Numbered from the stretch's first letter, positions 18,051-26,716 are shown. The stretch: DNA of 64,000 nt from Komagataeibacter xylinus (GCF_031081985.1 NZ_JARWSK010000001.1:372001-436000); one strand, 5' to 3'. The notes: generated by a model not told the origin, from the letters alone. Numbers and translations are program-made.

Positions 18051-18602
18051 TCAGGCGGTGGCGAGGGAACGCAGTTCGGTAAAGAGGATTTCCTTGCCGT
18101 CATAAACCGGCCGGTCGTAGCGGAAGCCGGTCAGGCTTTCGATCACGCTGACCGGTATGTCAAAAAACACATCCACGTTCTTGCACGTGCCCGCCTCGGC
18201 GCGGGCGGCTTCGATGATGGCGCTGCTTTCAGGGGGGAGGGTGCCGGTGCACTCAAGGTTATCGTGCCCCTTGGCGGCCTCGTGGGAAATGTTCCACCTA
18301 TTGTACATTTTCCCCTGGTCGTCATAGTCATGCCCGAAGCCGACGCTCATCATGGTTGTTTCCAGCACGCAGCAGCCCACGATGCTATGCCTGCACCTGA
18401 AAGGCAGGTGAAGCGGCTCACTGTCTGGCAGGTATTCACACTGGCTGGACCACAGGATGGTCCACCCCGTTGGCATGTCGGCGATGGAAAAATCGGCCTC
18501 GCGTGCTTCGTCCTCGATCCCGGTATCCTCAAATTCCATAAGGGCCAGTATTTCTTCACGGCGCACGCCATGGAACGCCAGATAGGATGCATTAAAACCC
18601 AT
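18051..18602 (-). CDS. conserved hypothetical protein, possible immunity-type
   Basis: A soluble 183-residue acidic protein beginning MGFNASYLAFHGVRREEIL. The pattern (a short N-terminal fold, then MPTGWTILWSSQCEYL, then a final FFDIPVSVIESLTGFRYDR) matches an unnamed family I recall from many bacteria, often near polymorphic toxin loci. I cannot name it or give it a function. It converges on treY with a one-base gap. Together with the Imm33-like gene at 4550 it flanks the glycogen/trehalose operon, but the two proteins are not obviously related. Confidence 0.6.
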   Translation of the reverse strand: MGFNASYLAFHGVRREEILALMEFEDTGIEDEAREADFSIADMPTGWTILWSSQCEYLPDSEPLHLPFRCRHSIVGCCVLETTMMSVGFGHDYDDQGKMYNRWNISHEAAKGHDNLECTGTLPPESSAIIEAARAEAGTCKNVDVFFDIPVSVIESLTGFRYDRPVYDGKEILFTELRSLATA

Positions 18603-18904
18603 TACTTAAATCCTGAATATTATATTCAACATATATAAAATGCCATAATATTAATAATCACGCAACCATGCCCATTACCTGTGCCTGCATGACGTAATGA
18701 GTGCCGAGCGCGTTTTTGCCCGGCTCTGGTTTGACGGCGCGACAGGGAAAATTTACTCTGCCGCGTCATACATGTATCAGGCCATGATGACGGATTTGAA
18801 AAAGCGGCATACAGAATATTTTCAAAAACGGATTTGCATGAATGATCCTGTCATGAAACTGGTGGATTTTTCGTGACAGGCACCCGGCAAGCAGAGGTTT
18901 GAAC
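18603..18904. other. AT-rich divergent intergenic region
   Basis: About 300 bases between the minus-strand gene ending its promoter side at 18602 and the DAO-like gene. The left 60 bases are very AT-rich, with ATATTATATT and AATATTAATA words, and suit a promoter for the minus-strand gene. I see no ORF with a ribosome site and no clear operator. Confidence 0.4.
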
Positions 18905-20188
18905 GTGAACGGTTTTCCTGACGACCCGAAAAACATGCCCCCCCGCCTGGGCCGGAGGGGGCTGTTTGCCGGTTCCCTGGCCCTTGGCGCGCTCGCCGGT
19001 GGCCGGTGGGCGTCTGTGCCTGCCGCCGCCGCGGCCCTGCGGCGCACGGCGGTGCCCGGCACGGTGCCCCTGCTTGTGCCCATGCGCCCCCATGCCGACC
19101 AGATAACCGATATCAAGGTCTGCCTGCGCCCGTTCCGCGCCGCAGGCCCGCGGCTCGATGTCGAGCGCGTGGGCGAGAAGGTGGTCATCCACAATTACGG
19201 CCATGGCGGCAGCGGGTGGTCGCTTTCATGGGGCTCGGCCGAGATGGCGGTGGGCAAGGCGGCGGCCCTGTCGCCCCGGCGCGTGGCGGTTGTGGGGTGC
19301 GGGGTGATTGGCCTGACCACGGCGCTGACGGCGCAGCGCGCAGGGCTTGATGTCACGATCTATACGCGCGACCTGCTGCCCCATACCCGCTCGGTCCGTG
19401 CCAATGGTAGCTGGACGCCGGATTCACGCGTGGCGCTGACCGCCCCCGCAGGGTCGCAATTTGCCGACACGTGGGAGCGGATGGCCCGCTATTCATGGAA
19501 AAGCTATCGCGATTACCTTGGCCTGCCCGGCAACCCGATCGACTTCCGGGACAGTTATGTGCTGTCCGACACGCCTTTTGACGCGCCGGAACCCGAGCCT
19601 GAAAATCCGGACCACAAGGGCGACTATGCCACGACCGGCATGCCGCAGCAATCAAGCGAGTTTGCCAGTTATGGCGAACGGATACGCGATATCATTCCAG
19701 CATCCGAACTGCTCTCCGCGCAGGAAAATCCGTTTGCGGTGCCCTATGCCCGGCGCGCGCCGCTGATGATCTTTAATTTCGGGGCGTATGGGCATCTCCT
19801 GCTGTCCGAATTTTATCAGGCGGGGGGGCGGATCGTCATCCGCGAGTTCCATACACCGGCCGACATGAAGAGCCTGCCCGAGCCGGTCATCATCAATTGC
19901 CCCGGCTATGCGGCGCGTGACCTGTGGGGGGACCGCTCGCTCATTCCCGTGCGTGGCCAGACCGCGTGGCTGCCGCCGCAACCCGATGTGGCTTATGGGG
20001 TGCGTTACAAGGGGGCCTCGGCGCTTTCGAAAAGTGATGGCTTGATGATACAGGGGTTTGACATGTCGGGCTTGGGTGAAATGGACGGCGTGGGCAACAG
20101 TTTTGAACATGCCGACCGTAGCGAGGCGGAAAAGGCGATTGGCATATTTGAAAATCTTTTTGCCCGTTTTCCCGCGGGGCAGGGCTGA
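18905..20188 (+). CDS. Tat-exported, circularly permuted D-amino-acid-oxidase-type flavoprotein
   Basis: A 427-residue FAD protein. AGAGG seven bases before the GTG at 18905 makes that the likely start, rather than the TTG at 18899. Residues 17-33 (RRGLFAGSLALGALAGG) form a twin-arginine signal, so the enzyme should be folded and periplasmic. Residues 73-110 hold CLRPFR and HNYGHGGSGWSLSWG, the segment that in normal D-amino-acid oxidases lies at the C-TERMINUS. The Rossmann motif VAVVGCGVIGLTTA (127-140), normally N-terminal, follows it. The order of the fold is thus permuted. It ends in the start codon of a cytochrome c gene. Substrate unknown. Confidence 0.85.
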   Translation: MNGFPDDPKNMPPRLGRRGLFAGSLALGALAGGRWASVPAAAAALRRTAVPGTVPLLVPMRPHADQITDIKVCLRPFRAAGPRLDVERVGEKVVIHNYGHGGSGWSLSWGSAEMAVGKAAALSPRRVAVVGCGVIGLTTALTAQRAGLDVTIYTRDLLPHTRSVRANGSWTPDSRVALTAPAGSQFADTWERMARYSWKSYRDYLGLPGNPIDFRDSYVLSDTPFDAPEPEPENPDHKGDYATTGMPQQSSEFASYGERIRDIIPASELLSAQENPFAVPYARRAPLMIFNFGAYGHLLLSEFYQAGGRIVIREFHTPADMKSLPEPVIINCPGYAARDLWGDRSLIPVRGQTAWLPPQPDVAYGVRYKGASALSKSDGLMIQGFDMSGLGEMDGVGNSFEHADRSEAEKAIGIFENLFARFPAGQG

Positions 20189-20628
20189 TGCGCGGCCTGC
20201 TCGCAAGGCTGCGTGATGCCGCGCTGGGGGCAGGGCTGCTGGCGCTGAGCGTGCAGATGGCCCATGCGGCACCGGCGCGGGCTGGTACATCCTATTACAC
20301 CCCCGCGCAGGCCGGGCGGGGGGCTACGGCCTACCAGCAGTTCTGCGCGGTGTGCCACGGGGCGGATCTGGGCGGGGCCTTTGACGTGCCGCCGCTTGTG
20401 GGGCGCTTTGCCGCCAACTGGTCAGGCGCACCGCTGGGCCAGTTGTTTGACTACATGTCAAAAGCCATGCCGCTTTTTGCCCCCGGCACGCTGACACCTG
20501 CGCAGAATGCGGATCTGCTGGCGTTCATGCTGCGTGAGAACGGCGCGCCCGCAGGCAGTCGTGATCTTACCCCCGAGAGGGTGAAAACCATGATATTTCC
20601 TAAAATGACTGCCGCCACCGTGAAGTAA
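20188..20628 (+). CDS. periplasmic cytochrome c, partner of the flavoprotein
   Basis: A 146-residue class I cytochrome c with a signal peptide ending AHAAPA (near residue 30). One haem site is present, CAVCH (residues 53-57), within YQQFCAVCHGADLGG; KAMPLFAPGTLT supplies a likely axial Met. The start ATG shares its A with the upstream stop (TGATG), so the two genes are translationally coupled. The cytochrome probably takes electrons from the flavoprotein and hands them to the respiratory chain, as dehydrogenase cytochromes of acetic acid bacteria do; this is inferred from pairing. Confidence 0.85.
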   Translation: MRGLLARLRDAALGAGLLALSVQMAHAAPARAGTSYYTPAQAGRGATAYQQFCAVCHGADLGGAFDVPPLVGRFAANWSGAPLGQLFDYMSKAMPLFAPGTLTPAQNADLLAFMLRENGAPAGSRDLTPERVKTMIFPKMTAATVK

Positions 20629-20646
20629 AGACAGGGCAGGGCGCGG

Positions 20647-20856
20647 CTAATGGTGAAGCATGCCCATGCCCGCCTGCATGGCGGTATGCAGCATGTCAGA
20701 CCACAGGCCGTTCCTGCCGCTCGGTGGCCCGCCTTCGGCCGGGGTGTCCATTTCCCGGCCGTTTGTAACGGGCAGCCCGTCATCATCAAGCGGCACGGAA
20801 CGGGCAGTACAGCCGGCCACCATCATGAAACAGGCCAGCATGGCGGCAGCCCGCAT
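20647..20856 (-). CDS. small lipoprotein, unknown
   Basis: A 69-residue protein whose first 16 residues (MRAAAMLACFMMVAGC) form a short lipoprotein signal with lipobox VAGC. The mature part is about 54 residues, polar then Met/His-rich at the end (MLHTAMQAGMGMLHH), which could bind metal. It converges on the cytochrome gene with only 18 bases between. No family recognised. Confidence 0.5.
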   Translation of the reverse strand: MRAAAMLACFMMVAGCTARSVPLDDDGLPVTNGREMDTPAEGGPPSGRNGLWSDMLHTAMQAGMGMLHH

Positions 20857-21180
20857 TCAACCCGGCCTGTTGATCTGGCTGTCTGATACAGCCATTGTCT
20901 CTGTTGCCCTGCGAACCAGGAAAAACATGCACGCTCCACGTCATTGCCCACGATTGACGCGATCTTAACGGGTGCGGCTGCGCAACAGCCGTAACGAAAC
21001 GTGATGTTTGATTGCGTCGTGTAAAAGGGGGCTGCATCACGGTACAGAGAGATTGCAGCCTCAGGCCGGAACCCGTGCTATGCTGCGACGTTGGATACGC
21101 GTGGCGGGAATACCCCACCGCACCAGCATAAACCTCGTGACAGTTCCAATACCCACAACGCAGATGCAAGGGAGATGGAC
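20857..21180. other. divergent intergenic region
   Basis: About 320 bases between the small lipoprotein gene and the next plus-strand small gene. It must hold both promoters. I see no additional ORF with a ribosome site, no strong hairpin and no clear operator. Confidence 0.35.
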
Positions 21181-21411
21181 ATGCCGAAGTCAGATCATGA
21201 TGTAAACATTCAGGAAGTTGAACTGCGGGCGATCAGCCTGTGGAACAAACAGCACCCTGACCGCCCGTGGCGGCGGCTGAGCAACCTGCATCGCTACCGC
21301 AGGACCACGCATGCCCTGCAGGGCATGCCCGCCTTTCCTGAAGAACAGGCGCAGTTCCGCTATCTCGCCACCCATGCCATGACCATGTCGCAAGCGAAAA
21401 GCTGCACGTGA
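21181..21411 (+). CDS. small hypothetical protein
   Basis: A 76-residue basic protein. AAGGGAG seven bases upstream marks the ATG at 21181 as the start. It is rich in Arg and His, with LWNKQHPDRPWRRLSNLHRY in the middle; no signal peptide or membrane segment. I do not recognise it. It stands alone between a divergent lipoprotein gene and a convergent exported-protein gene. Confidence 0.45.
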   Translation: MPKSDHDVNIQEVELRAISLWNKQHPDRPWRRLSNLHRYRRTTHALQGMPAFPEEQAQFRYLATHAMTMSQAKSCT

Positions 21412-21512
21412 AGCTGGGGCAGGGTAAACTGTTTCCTGTTTCTGATTGAAGCGTGACAAAGCGGGGCTGCGCGCAGCAGCCCCGCAAAAGGCATGTCATG
21501 ATGCGTCACGCC

Positions 21513-21821
21513 CTATTGCAGGGCGGACGGACTGCGCAGGTTCTGGTGGTTGGAAGACATGCCGGGACTGTCCGGGCCTTTATTGGCGGCGGGTTGGCGG
21601 GTCAGGGGCTGGTCGGGCTGGTTCGTGGGGTCTGGCCGTTCGCTCTTTTCGGGCAGCGGCACGGTCTTGCGGGATTGTGGATGCGCCCGTTCTATGGATG
21701 AGGGGGAATTATCTCCCGGCAGGTCCACGCTTTTGTCGGTCGGGTGTTTCTGGGCCAGGGCCACAGGCCCGCTGGCCATGAACACCACGCCCGTTACTGC
21801 AAGGGCAGAAATAATACGCAT
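21513..21821 (-). CDS. small exported protein, Pro-rich
   Basis: A 102-residue protein. AGAGGAC before the ATG at 21821 chooses this start over 21851. Residues 1-23 (MRIISALAVTGVVFMASGPV...) are a signal peptide ending ALAQ. The mature part is polar and Pro/Ser/Asn-rich without predicted structure (RPDPTNQPDQPLTRQPAANK), so probably an unfolded periplasmic protein. No family recognised. Confidence 0.5.
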   Translation of the reverse strand: MRIISALAVTGVVFMASGPVALAQKHPTDKSVDLPGDNSPSSIERAHPQSRKTVPLPEKSERPDPTNQPDQPLTRQPAANKGPDSPGMSSNHQNLRSPSALQ

Positions 21822-22072
21822 GTTGTCCTCTTTTCTTGTGTAAAGAAGCACGCATGGGTGAAAATGGCTTCGGGGCAGGCGCCCTGCTGGTCGTATCGTG
21901 CAGGCGCGGGCACAGTTCCGGTTGCGGCCTGAATATTATGGAATATGATTTTCCCAGAAATAATTTGAAACTTCATGAATGCGATCATGTTTGTGCTGCC
22001 ATATCCACGCCTTGGTGACAGCGTATGTCATCCATCGTCTGCCACCCCTGAAATGGTAATGGAGAGCAAGAC

Positions 22073-22963
22073 ATGACAATATCAGAACGGGAAAAAACGG
22101 ATTTCTTTGATTCCGATTTCTGCCAGCACAAGAATTTCTGGCAAAAACGTAAGGTTTCCGTCCTGACGGATATGGTATTTGATTTTCATAACCGGAAGTA
22201 TTCCCGCCATGTCAGGAATATTGCCCGCAGGCAGCCGGTGCGCAGAATTCTTGTTACATCCGTGCGGGTGCCAAAACGCGAGCGCATACTGCATGATGTG
22301 TTCAGGCGGCTGAGAAATACAAAGCACAAGGTGGATTTCGTTACAGCCCAGATGCGTGACAGGGGCAAGTTTGTCAATATCAATACAGCCCTCGCAACAG
22401 TAAAACTCCAGGATTATGACTGGGTGGTCATTACTGATGATGATGTTGCCCTGCCGCCGCGTTTTCTCGATGGGTTCATATCGCTCTGCGAGGTCATGGG
22501 GCTGAAAATATCCCAGCCCGCCCATCGTTACCATTCCTATACATCCTTTACGTTCAATTATCGCAAATGGAACAGCCTCGGGCGCATTACCCGGTATGTG
22601 GAAGATGGGCCGGTCACCGCCTTCCACCGTGATGCCATGGCCTATGTCTATCCTTTCCCCGAATTGCGCTGGGCGTGGGCGACGGACATCGCGTTCTGCA
22701 ACGCGGCACGCCACAATCACCATAATGTCGGCATTGTGGATTATACGGCCATAGAGCACCTCAAGCCCGCAGGGCAGGACTACCCCATGCAGGCGGCCAA
22801 GGCCGAGGCGCGGGAATTCCTGTCGCGCCAGGCGTTGCGGCCCGACCGGCGCGAACTGTTTCGCAACGTGGAAATCCTGCGCGATATCCAGCCCGACCAC
22901 CTGACCTATGATGTACCGTGTCAGACGGGCCTGCCCGCCACATGGCCTGTGGCCCGGCCCTGA
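22073..22963 (+). CDS. glycosyltransferase-like protein with DDD motif
   Basis: A 296-residue soluble protein. The central part, DWVVITDDDVALPPRFLDGF (residues 121-140), has the Asp-rich metal site of GT-A type glycosyltransferases and is close to the DUF707-like pattern; RWAWATDIAFCNAA further on resembles the acceptor-side Asp region. No membrane helix. The first third is visibly richer in A/T (Lys, Phe, Asn codons) than neighbouring genes, a hint of foreign origin. It has no glycan-synthesis neighbours, so the acceptor is unknown. Family assignment is by motif only. Confidence 0.6.
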   Translation: MTISEREKTDFFDSDFCQHKNFWQKRKVSVLTDMVFDFHNRKYSRHVRNIARRQPVRRILVTSVRVPKRERILHDVFRRLRNTKHKVDFVTAQMRDRGKFVNINTALATVKLQDYDWVVITDDDVALPPRFLDGFISLCEVMGLKISQPAHRYHSYTSFTFNYRKWNSLGRITRYVEDGPVTAFHRDAMAYVYPFPELRWAWATDIAFCNAARHNHHNVGIVDYTAIEHLKPAGQDYPMQAAKAEAREFLSRQALRPDRRELFRNVEILRDIQPDHLTYDVPCQTGLPATWPVARP

Positions 22964-22982
22964 TGCGGCATCGGCCTTTTCA

Positions 22983-23037
22983 AAAATACCCTGGAATTGT
23001 AAACGTTCCTGCCAAAGCTTTTTTGCAAAAAGCCTTA
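22983..23037. repeat. degenerate copy of the intergenic hairpin repeat
   Basis: AAGCTTTTTTGC followed by AAAAAGCCTT near 23014-23037 resembles the AAGCTTTTT/AAAAAGCTT palindrome at 299-318. It follows the glycosyltransferase stop and may work as its terminator. The copy is imperfect. Confidence 0.4.
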
Positions 23038-23059
23038 TGGATCAGGATATGAAACCGAC

Positions 23060-23365
23060 ATGACCCAGGGCCACGACCCGCTGCCCGCGCTCGAAAAGGA
23101 GCGTCTGGCCGTGCAGATCTGGCAGAATGCCTTTCGTGCAGCGGTGCTGGATCTTGATGAAGCCCAGCGCGCGGCGCTGCTGCGGCGGCTCGGGCAGTTC
23201 GGGCAGGTCATGACAAAAGGCCGCGACGGCGCCAGCCGCGTCAACACCCGCGCCGTGCGTGACCATGCGCTTGGCGTGCTGGCTGAAGTGACGCGGGCTG
23301 CCCGTGAGCCGGTGCCCCGCGCGCATGTGCCCCAATGGTGCCGCGATGCGCCCGATTGTGACTGA
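23060..23365 (+). CDS. small hypothetical protein
   Basis: A 101-residue Ala/Arg-rich, probably helical protein (RLAVQIWQNAFRAAVLDLDE, QRAALLRRLGQFGQVM), with a C-terminus containing two Cys (QWCRDAPDCD). No signal or membrane segment and no known family. Codon use fits the genome. The ribosome site is weak (AGGAT about 13 bases upstream). An opposite-strand frame of similar length exists, but its protein looks less natural (Ser/Arg rich). Confidence 0.45.
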   Translation: MTQGHDPLPALEKERLAVQIWQNAFRAAVLDLDEAQRAALLRRLGQFGQVMTKGRDGASRVNTRAVRDHALGVLAEVTRAAREPVPRAHVPQWCRDAPDCD

Positions 23366-23458
23366 TGCTGCATAACCATATGTATTCACACGGCTGTTGT
23401 CTGCCTGAGCCTGCCGGGCCATCATGGCGCGTGTAGGCATGATGAATGGAGGCAGGGC

Positions 23459-23917
23459 GTGATTGACCGTGAGTTGCAGGGGCAGTTGCTACGCCACATG
23501 GCCGATCAGGGCGGCATGGCCACCCTGCGGCCCGTGCAGGCGGCTGATGAAGAAAAATACGCCCGCAACCTGATGGACCTTGAATTGCAGGGCCTGTGCA
23601 AGGGCGGGGTGGGCATACGGCCCACGGGCCTTGGCATTACGGGCGAAACCAGCCTGACGCCTGCCGGGCGCGCTTACCTTGACCGGCCTGATGACATGCA
23701 CGTCACGCTATCGGGGCCTGAAACGATAAAAGCGCTGCGCCAGCGCATTGTCGATGATCCCGACCTGTCTGATACGGAGCGGCGCAGCCTTGATAGCGCG
23801 GTCAAGACCATGCACCCGCTGGCGCTCAAGGCGCTGGGGCAGGACCTGCTGACGCGGGCGGTGCAGCATGACCCTGAAGCCATACCACTTATTCGCAAGC
23901 ATGTGGGCAAACAGTAA
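23459..23917 (+). CDS. hypothetical protein, GTG start
   Basis: A 152-residue soluble protein starting at a GTG that has GGAGG eight bases before it. The N-terminal part resembles a small winged-helix layout (LLRHMADQGGMATLRPVQAA, NLMDLELQGLCKGG, then SLTPAGRAYLDRP), which would fit a DNA-binding or antitoxin-like role; the C-terminal half is helical (LSDTERRSLDSAVKTMHPLA). That reading is inference from pattern only. It is alone between two intergenic stretches. Confidence 0.55.
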   Translation: MIDRELQGQLLRHMADQGGMATLRPVQAADEEKYARNLMDLELQGLCKGGVGIRPTGLGITGETSLTPAGRAYLDRPDDMHVTLSGPETIKALRQRIVDDPDLSDTERRSLDSAVKTMHPLALKALGQDLLTRAVQHDPEAIPLIRKHVGKQ

Positions 23918-24204
23918 AGGCACACGGGGTAGATTGATTTTGCGGATATAAGATACATTGGTATAGAATTATTGCATAACTATTATGTAAATAAAAATTA
24001 AGTATAGCAAGTAATTTTGACTGATACAAAGTATAGGACAAAAGGGTAGGGCAATTTATTGCATATCTGCCCGGCTTCCCCGAGCCTGCGCTTTTGCATG
24101 CATCTCTGCGATAAAACGCGCCATCTGTCCGGGTGGCGGCGCATTTCTCGCCGTGTCTTCCCGGCGGTATCGGCAGGATCGAGCAGTCGGGACGGAATTT
24201 TAAA

Positions 24205-26682
24205 ATGCGCCATTCAACACAGACCGGCCAGCGGGGCGAGGCGGGGCATTTTTGCCCACGGGGCCGGTGGCGCAAGATCTGTGCAGCCCTGTTGCGCGCG
24301 GCTGTTCTGGGGCTGCTGGTCATGCTGGGAAGCTATGGGCCACACGCGGCCTGCGCGGCGGATGACGCTGCGGCACCTGCACCCACGCATGGCATGACCC
24401 CCGATCAGGCGCGGCAGGTGCTGGCAGTGATCAATGACCCTGCCCGTCGCGCCGAGTTTGAAAATACGCTTGCCGCTATTGCCTCACAGCTTCCCTCAGC
24501 ACCTGCCCCGGCCCCCGCAGCCCCTGCGCACGCGGCTGCCCCGGCGCAGGAACTGACCGTGCAGCCTGACAGCCTGGGCAGCGACCTTGTGCAGGACACC
24601 GAAGCCCTGCGGGCCAGCCTGATTGTGCAGGCGCAGCATTTTGTCGCCCTGTTCGGGGACCTGGCATTCGTTGTTCACTGGACCCATACCATCTTTGCCG
24701 ACCCGCAATCACGCGGCATCCTGCTTGATGCGGTGGGAAGGGCGACGCTGATCCTGCTGCTGGCGCTGGCGGCCGAGCATGGCGTGTCATTGCTGCTGCG
24801 CAAGCCGCTGCGCGGGGTGACGGCACGCGCGCTGGCAACTGAAAAACGCCTCAACCTGCCAGATGCCGCAACGACTGCGCCAGCTCCCGCCGCAACAGCC
24901 GGGCCTGACGCGGAAGGCACCGGCCAGCAGGCTGCCACCGAGCAGGACATGCAGGCCCAGCACGCCACCCTGCGCCTTTTGGCGCGCGTGCCCTATTCAC
25001 TGATGCACCTGCTTATCAAGCTGGTGCCGGTGGGGCTGTTCTTTGGTCTGGGCACCGGGTTTGCCTATGTGCTGACCACCACCCACCAGGCCATGCTGGT
25101 CACACTGACGCTGACCAACGCCTATGTAGTGGCGCGGGTGGTCTACCTGCTCATGGAAACGCTGTTCGTGCCGCACTCGCCTGCCATCCGGCTGTGCGGC
25201 GCCAGTGACCAGACGGCCTTCATGGTCACGCGCTGGCTCAACTTTCTGGTCGCCGCTCCCTCGGTCGTGGTGTGCCTGTCCACGCTGGGCGGCGTGTTTG
25301 ACATGCCAGCCCGCGGCACGGAGGCCATCATCCGCTCGGTCGTGCTGATCGAGCACGTGCTGGTGGCCATCTTTACGTGGCGGGTGCGCAGGCATGTCGC
25401 CTCGGCGCTGCAACCTTCGGCGCACCTGCTCCAGCAGCCGTTCTGGGCGTTCATGGGCCGCCTTGTGTACCTGTGGTGGGTGCCGGCCATGTTCTTCAAC
25501 TTCGCGCTGTGGCTGATCTGGGCCACCCACATCCAGGGTGGCTATGCGTGGATCATCCGCACGGTCATCCTGACCACGGCGGTCGTGATCCTGTCGCGGC
25601 TGTTCTCGGTGCTGGCCTATAATGTGCAGAACCGGCTGTTCCAGATCTCGCCCGCCATGGAGGCGCGTTACCCCGGCCTGCAGGCGCGGGTGAATTATTA
25701 TTACCCGACCGCGCGCAAGATACTGTCCTTCCTGCTGTCATTCGCCACCGCCATCCTGTTCCTGCAGGCACTCGGGCTGCCCGCCATCAACTTCCTGTTC
25801 CACGGCAAGCTGGGGCAGAAAATTATGGGCACGATCAGCTCGGTCATCATTGCCTATACGGTGGCCGTGTTCATATGGGAGGCGGTCAATGCGGTGTTGC
25901 AGGGCCAGATCGCGCGCTTCGAGAATTCATCACAGCAGGGGCGCGCGAGCCGCCTGCGCACCGTGCTGCCCATTATCAAGACCGTGCTGCTCGCGCTGAT
26001 CATCATCATCGTCGCGGTGACTACGCTTTCCCAGATCGGCATCAACGTGGCGCCGCTGCTCACGGGTGCTGGCATCATGGGTGCGGCCATCGCCTTTGGC
26101 GCGCAGAGCCTGGTCAAGGATTTCATCACCGGCTTCTTCATGCTGGTGGAAAACGCCATACAGGTGGGCGACTGGGTTACGGCGGGCGGCGTGTCGGGCA
26201 CGGTGGAGCATCTGTCCATCCGCACCCTGCGGCTGCGCTCGGTCAATGGCGACCTGCATATCATCCCGTTCTCCGGGGTGTCGTCCATTGCCAATACTTC
26301 GCGTGATTACAACCTTGTTGTGGTCGATGTCATGATCGACCTCAGCCAGGATACGGAGCAACTGACCAGAATACTGCAAGAAGAGCTGGCCGCCCTGCGC
26401 AAGATCCCGCGTTTTACGCACCTGATCCTGTCTGACTTCACGTTTCTGGGCATTGAACAGGCTGATGGCAATGGCGCGCGCTTTCTTGGCTCCATCCGCA
26501 CGGCGCCGGGGTCGAAATGGACCGTGTACCGGCAGTATTACAGCCGTGTTGCCGTGCGCATGAATGCCGAGGGCATCAAGTTCCCCGTGCCAAGCTATCT
26601 CAACTTCGTGGATAACTGGGCAGGCAACGAACTCAAGATCGATGCCGCGCCCAAGGCGCCCCCACAGCAGGGCCAGGGCTGA
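24205..26682 (+). CDS. large MscS-family mechanosensitive channel
   Basis: An 826-residue membrane protein that should open under membrane tension and release solutes at hypo-osmotic shock. A long N-terminal signal region ends near ACAADD. An Ala/Pro-rich periplasmic part follows, then about ten hydrophobic helices. The last carry the MscS pore signature with small residues (INVAPLLTGAGIMGAAIAFG, QSLVKDFITGFFMLVENAIQ), then the beta domain (VGDWVTAGGVSGTVEHLSIR) and a C-terminal alpha/beta part. The size is of the YbiO/YjeP class rather than the 286-residue MscS. ATG at 24205 is preferred; 24133 would give a poor leader. Confidence 0.88.
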   Translation: MRHSTQTGQRGEAGHFCPRGRWRKICAALLRAAVLGLLVMLGSYGPHAACAADDAAAPAPTHGMTPDQARQVLAVINDPARRAEFENTLAAIASQLPSAPAPAPAAPAHAAAPAQELTVQPDSLGSDLVQDTEALRASLIVQAQHFVALFGDLAFVVHWTHTIFADPQSRGILLDAVGRATLILLLALAAEHGVSLLLRKPLRGVTARALATEKRLNLPDAATTAPAPAATAGPDAEGTGQQAATEQDMQAQHATLRLLARVPYSLMHLLIKLVPVGLFFGLGTGFAYVLTTTHQAMLVTLTLTNAYVVARVVYLLMETLFVPHSPAIRLCGASDQTAFMVTRWLNFLVAAPSVVVCLSTLGGVFDMPARGTEAIIRSVVLIEHVLVAIFTWRVRRHVASALQPSAHLLQQPFWAFMGRLVYLWWVPAMFFNFALWLIWATHIQGGYAWIIRTVILTTAVVILSRLFSVLAYNVQNRLFQISPAMEARYPGLQARVNYYYPTARKILSFLLSFATAILFLQALGLPAINFLFHGKLGQKIMGTISSVIIAYTVAVFIWEAVNAVLQGQIARFENSSQQGRASRLRTVLPIIKTVLLALIIIIVAVTTLSQIGINVAPLLTGAGIMGAAIAFGAQSLVKDFITGFFMLVENAIQVGDWVTAGGVSGTVEHLSIRTLRLRSVNGDLHIIPFSGVSSIANTSRDYNLVVVDVMIDLSQDTEQLTRILQEELAALRKIPRFTHLILSDFTFLGIEQADGNGARFLGSIRTAPGSKWTVYRQYYSRVAVRMNAEGIKFPVPSYLNFVDNWAGNELKIDAAPKAPPQQGQG

Positions 26683-26690
26683 CAAAAAAA

Positions 26691-26716
26691 GCCCCTGCCA
26701 CGAACCGGGCAGGGGC
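26691..26716 (-). terminator. rho-independent terminator of the 26735 gene
   Basis: Arms GCCCCTGCC and GGCAGGGGC (9 bp, 8-base loop). On the minus strand the stem is followed by seven T residues, a textbook terminator for the minus-strand gene ending at 26735. On the plus strand it starts 9 bases after the channel gene's stop and probably serves that side too. Confidence 0.85.
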
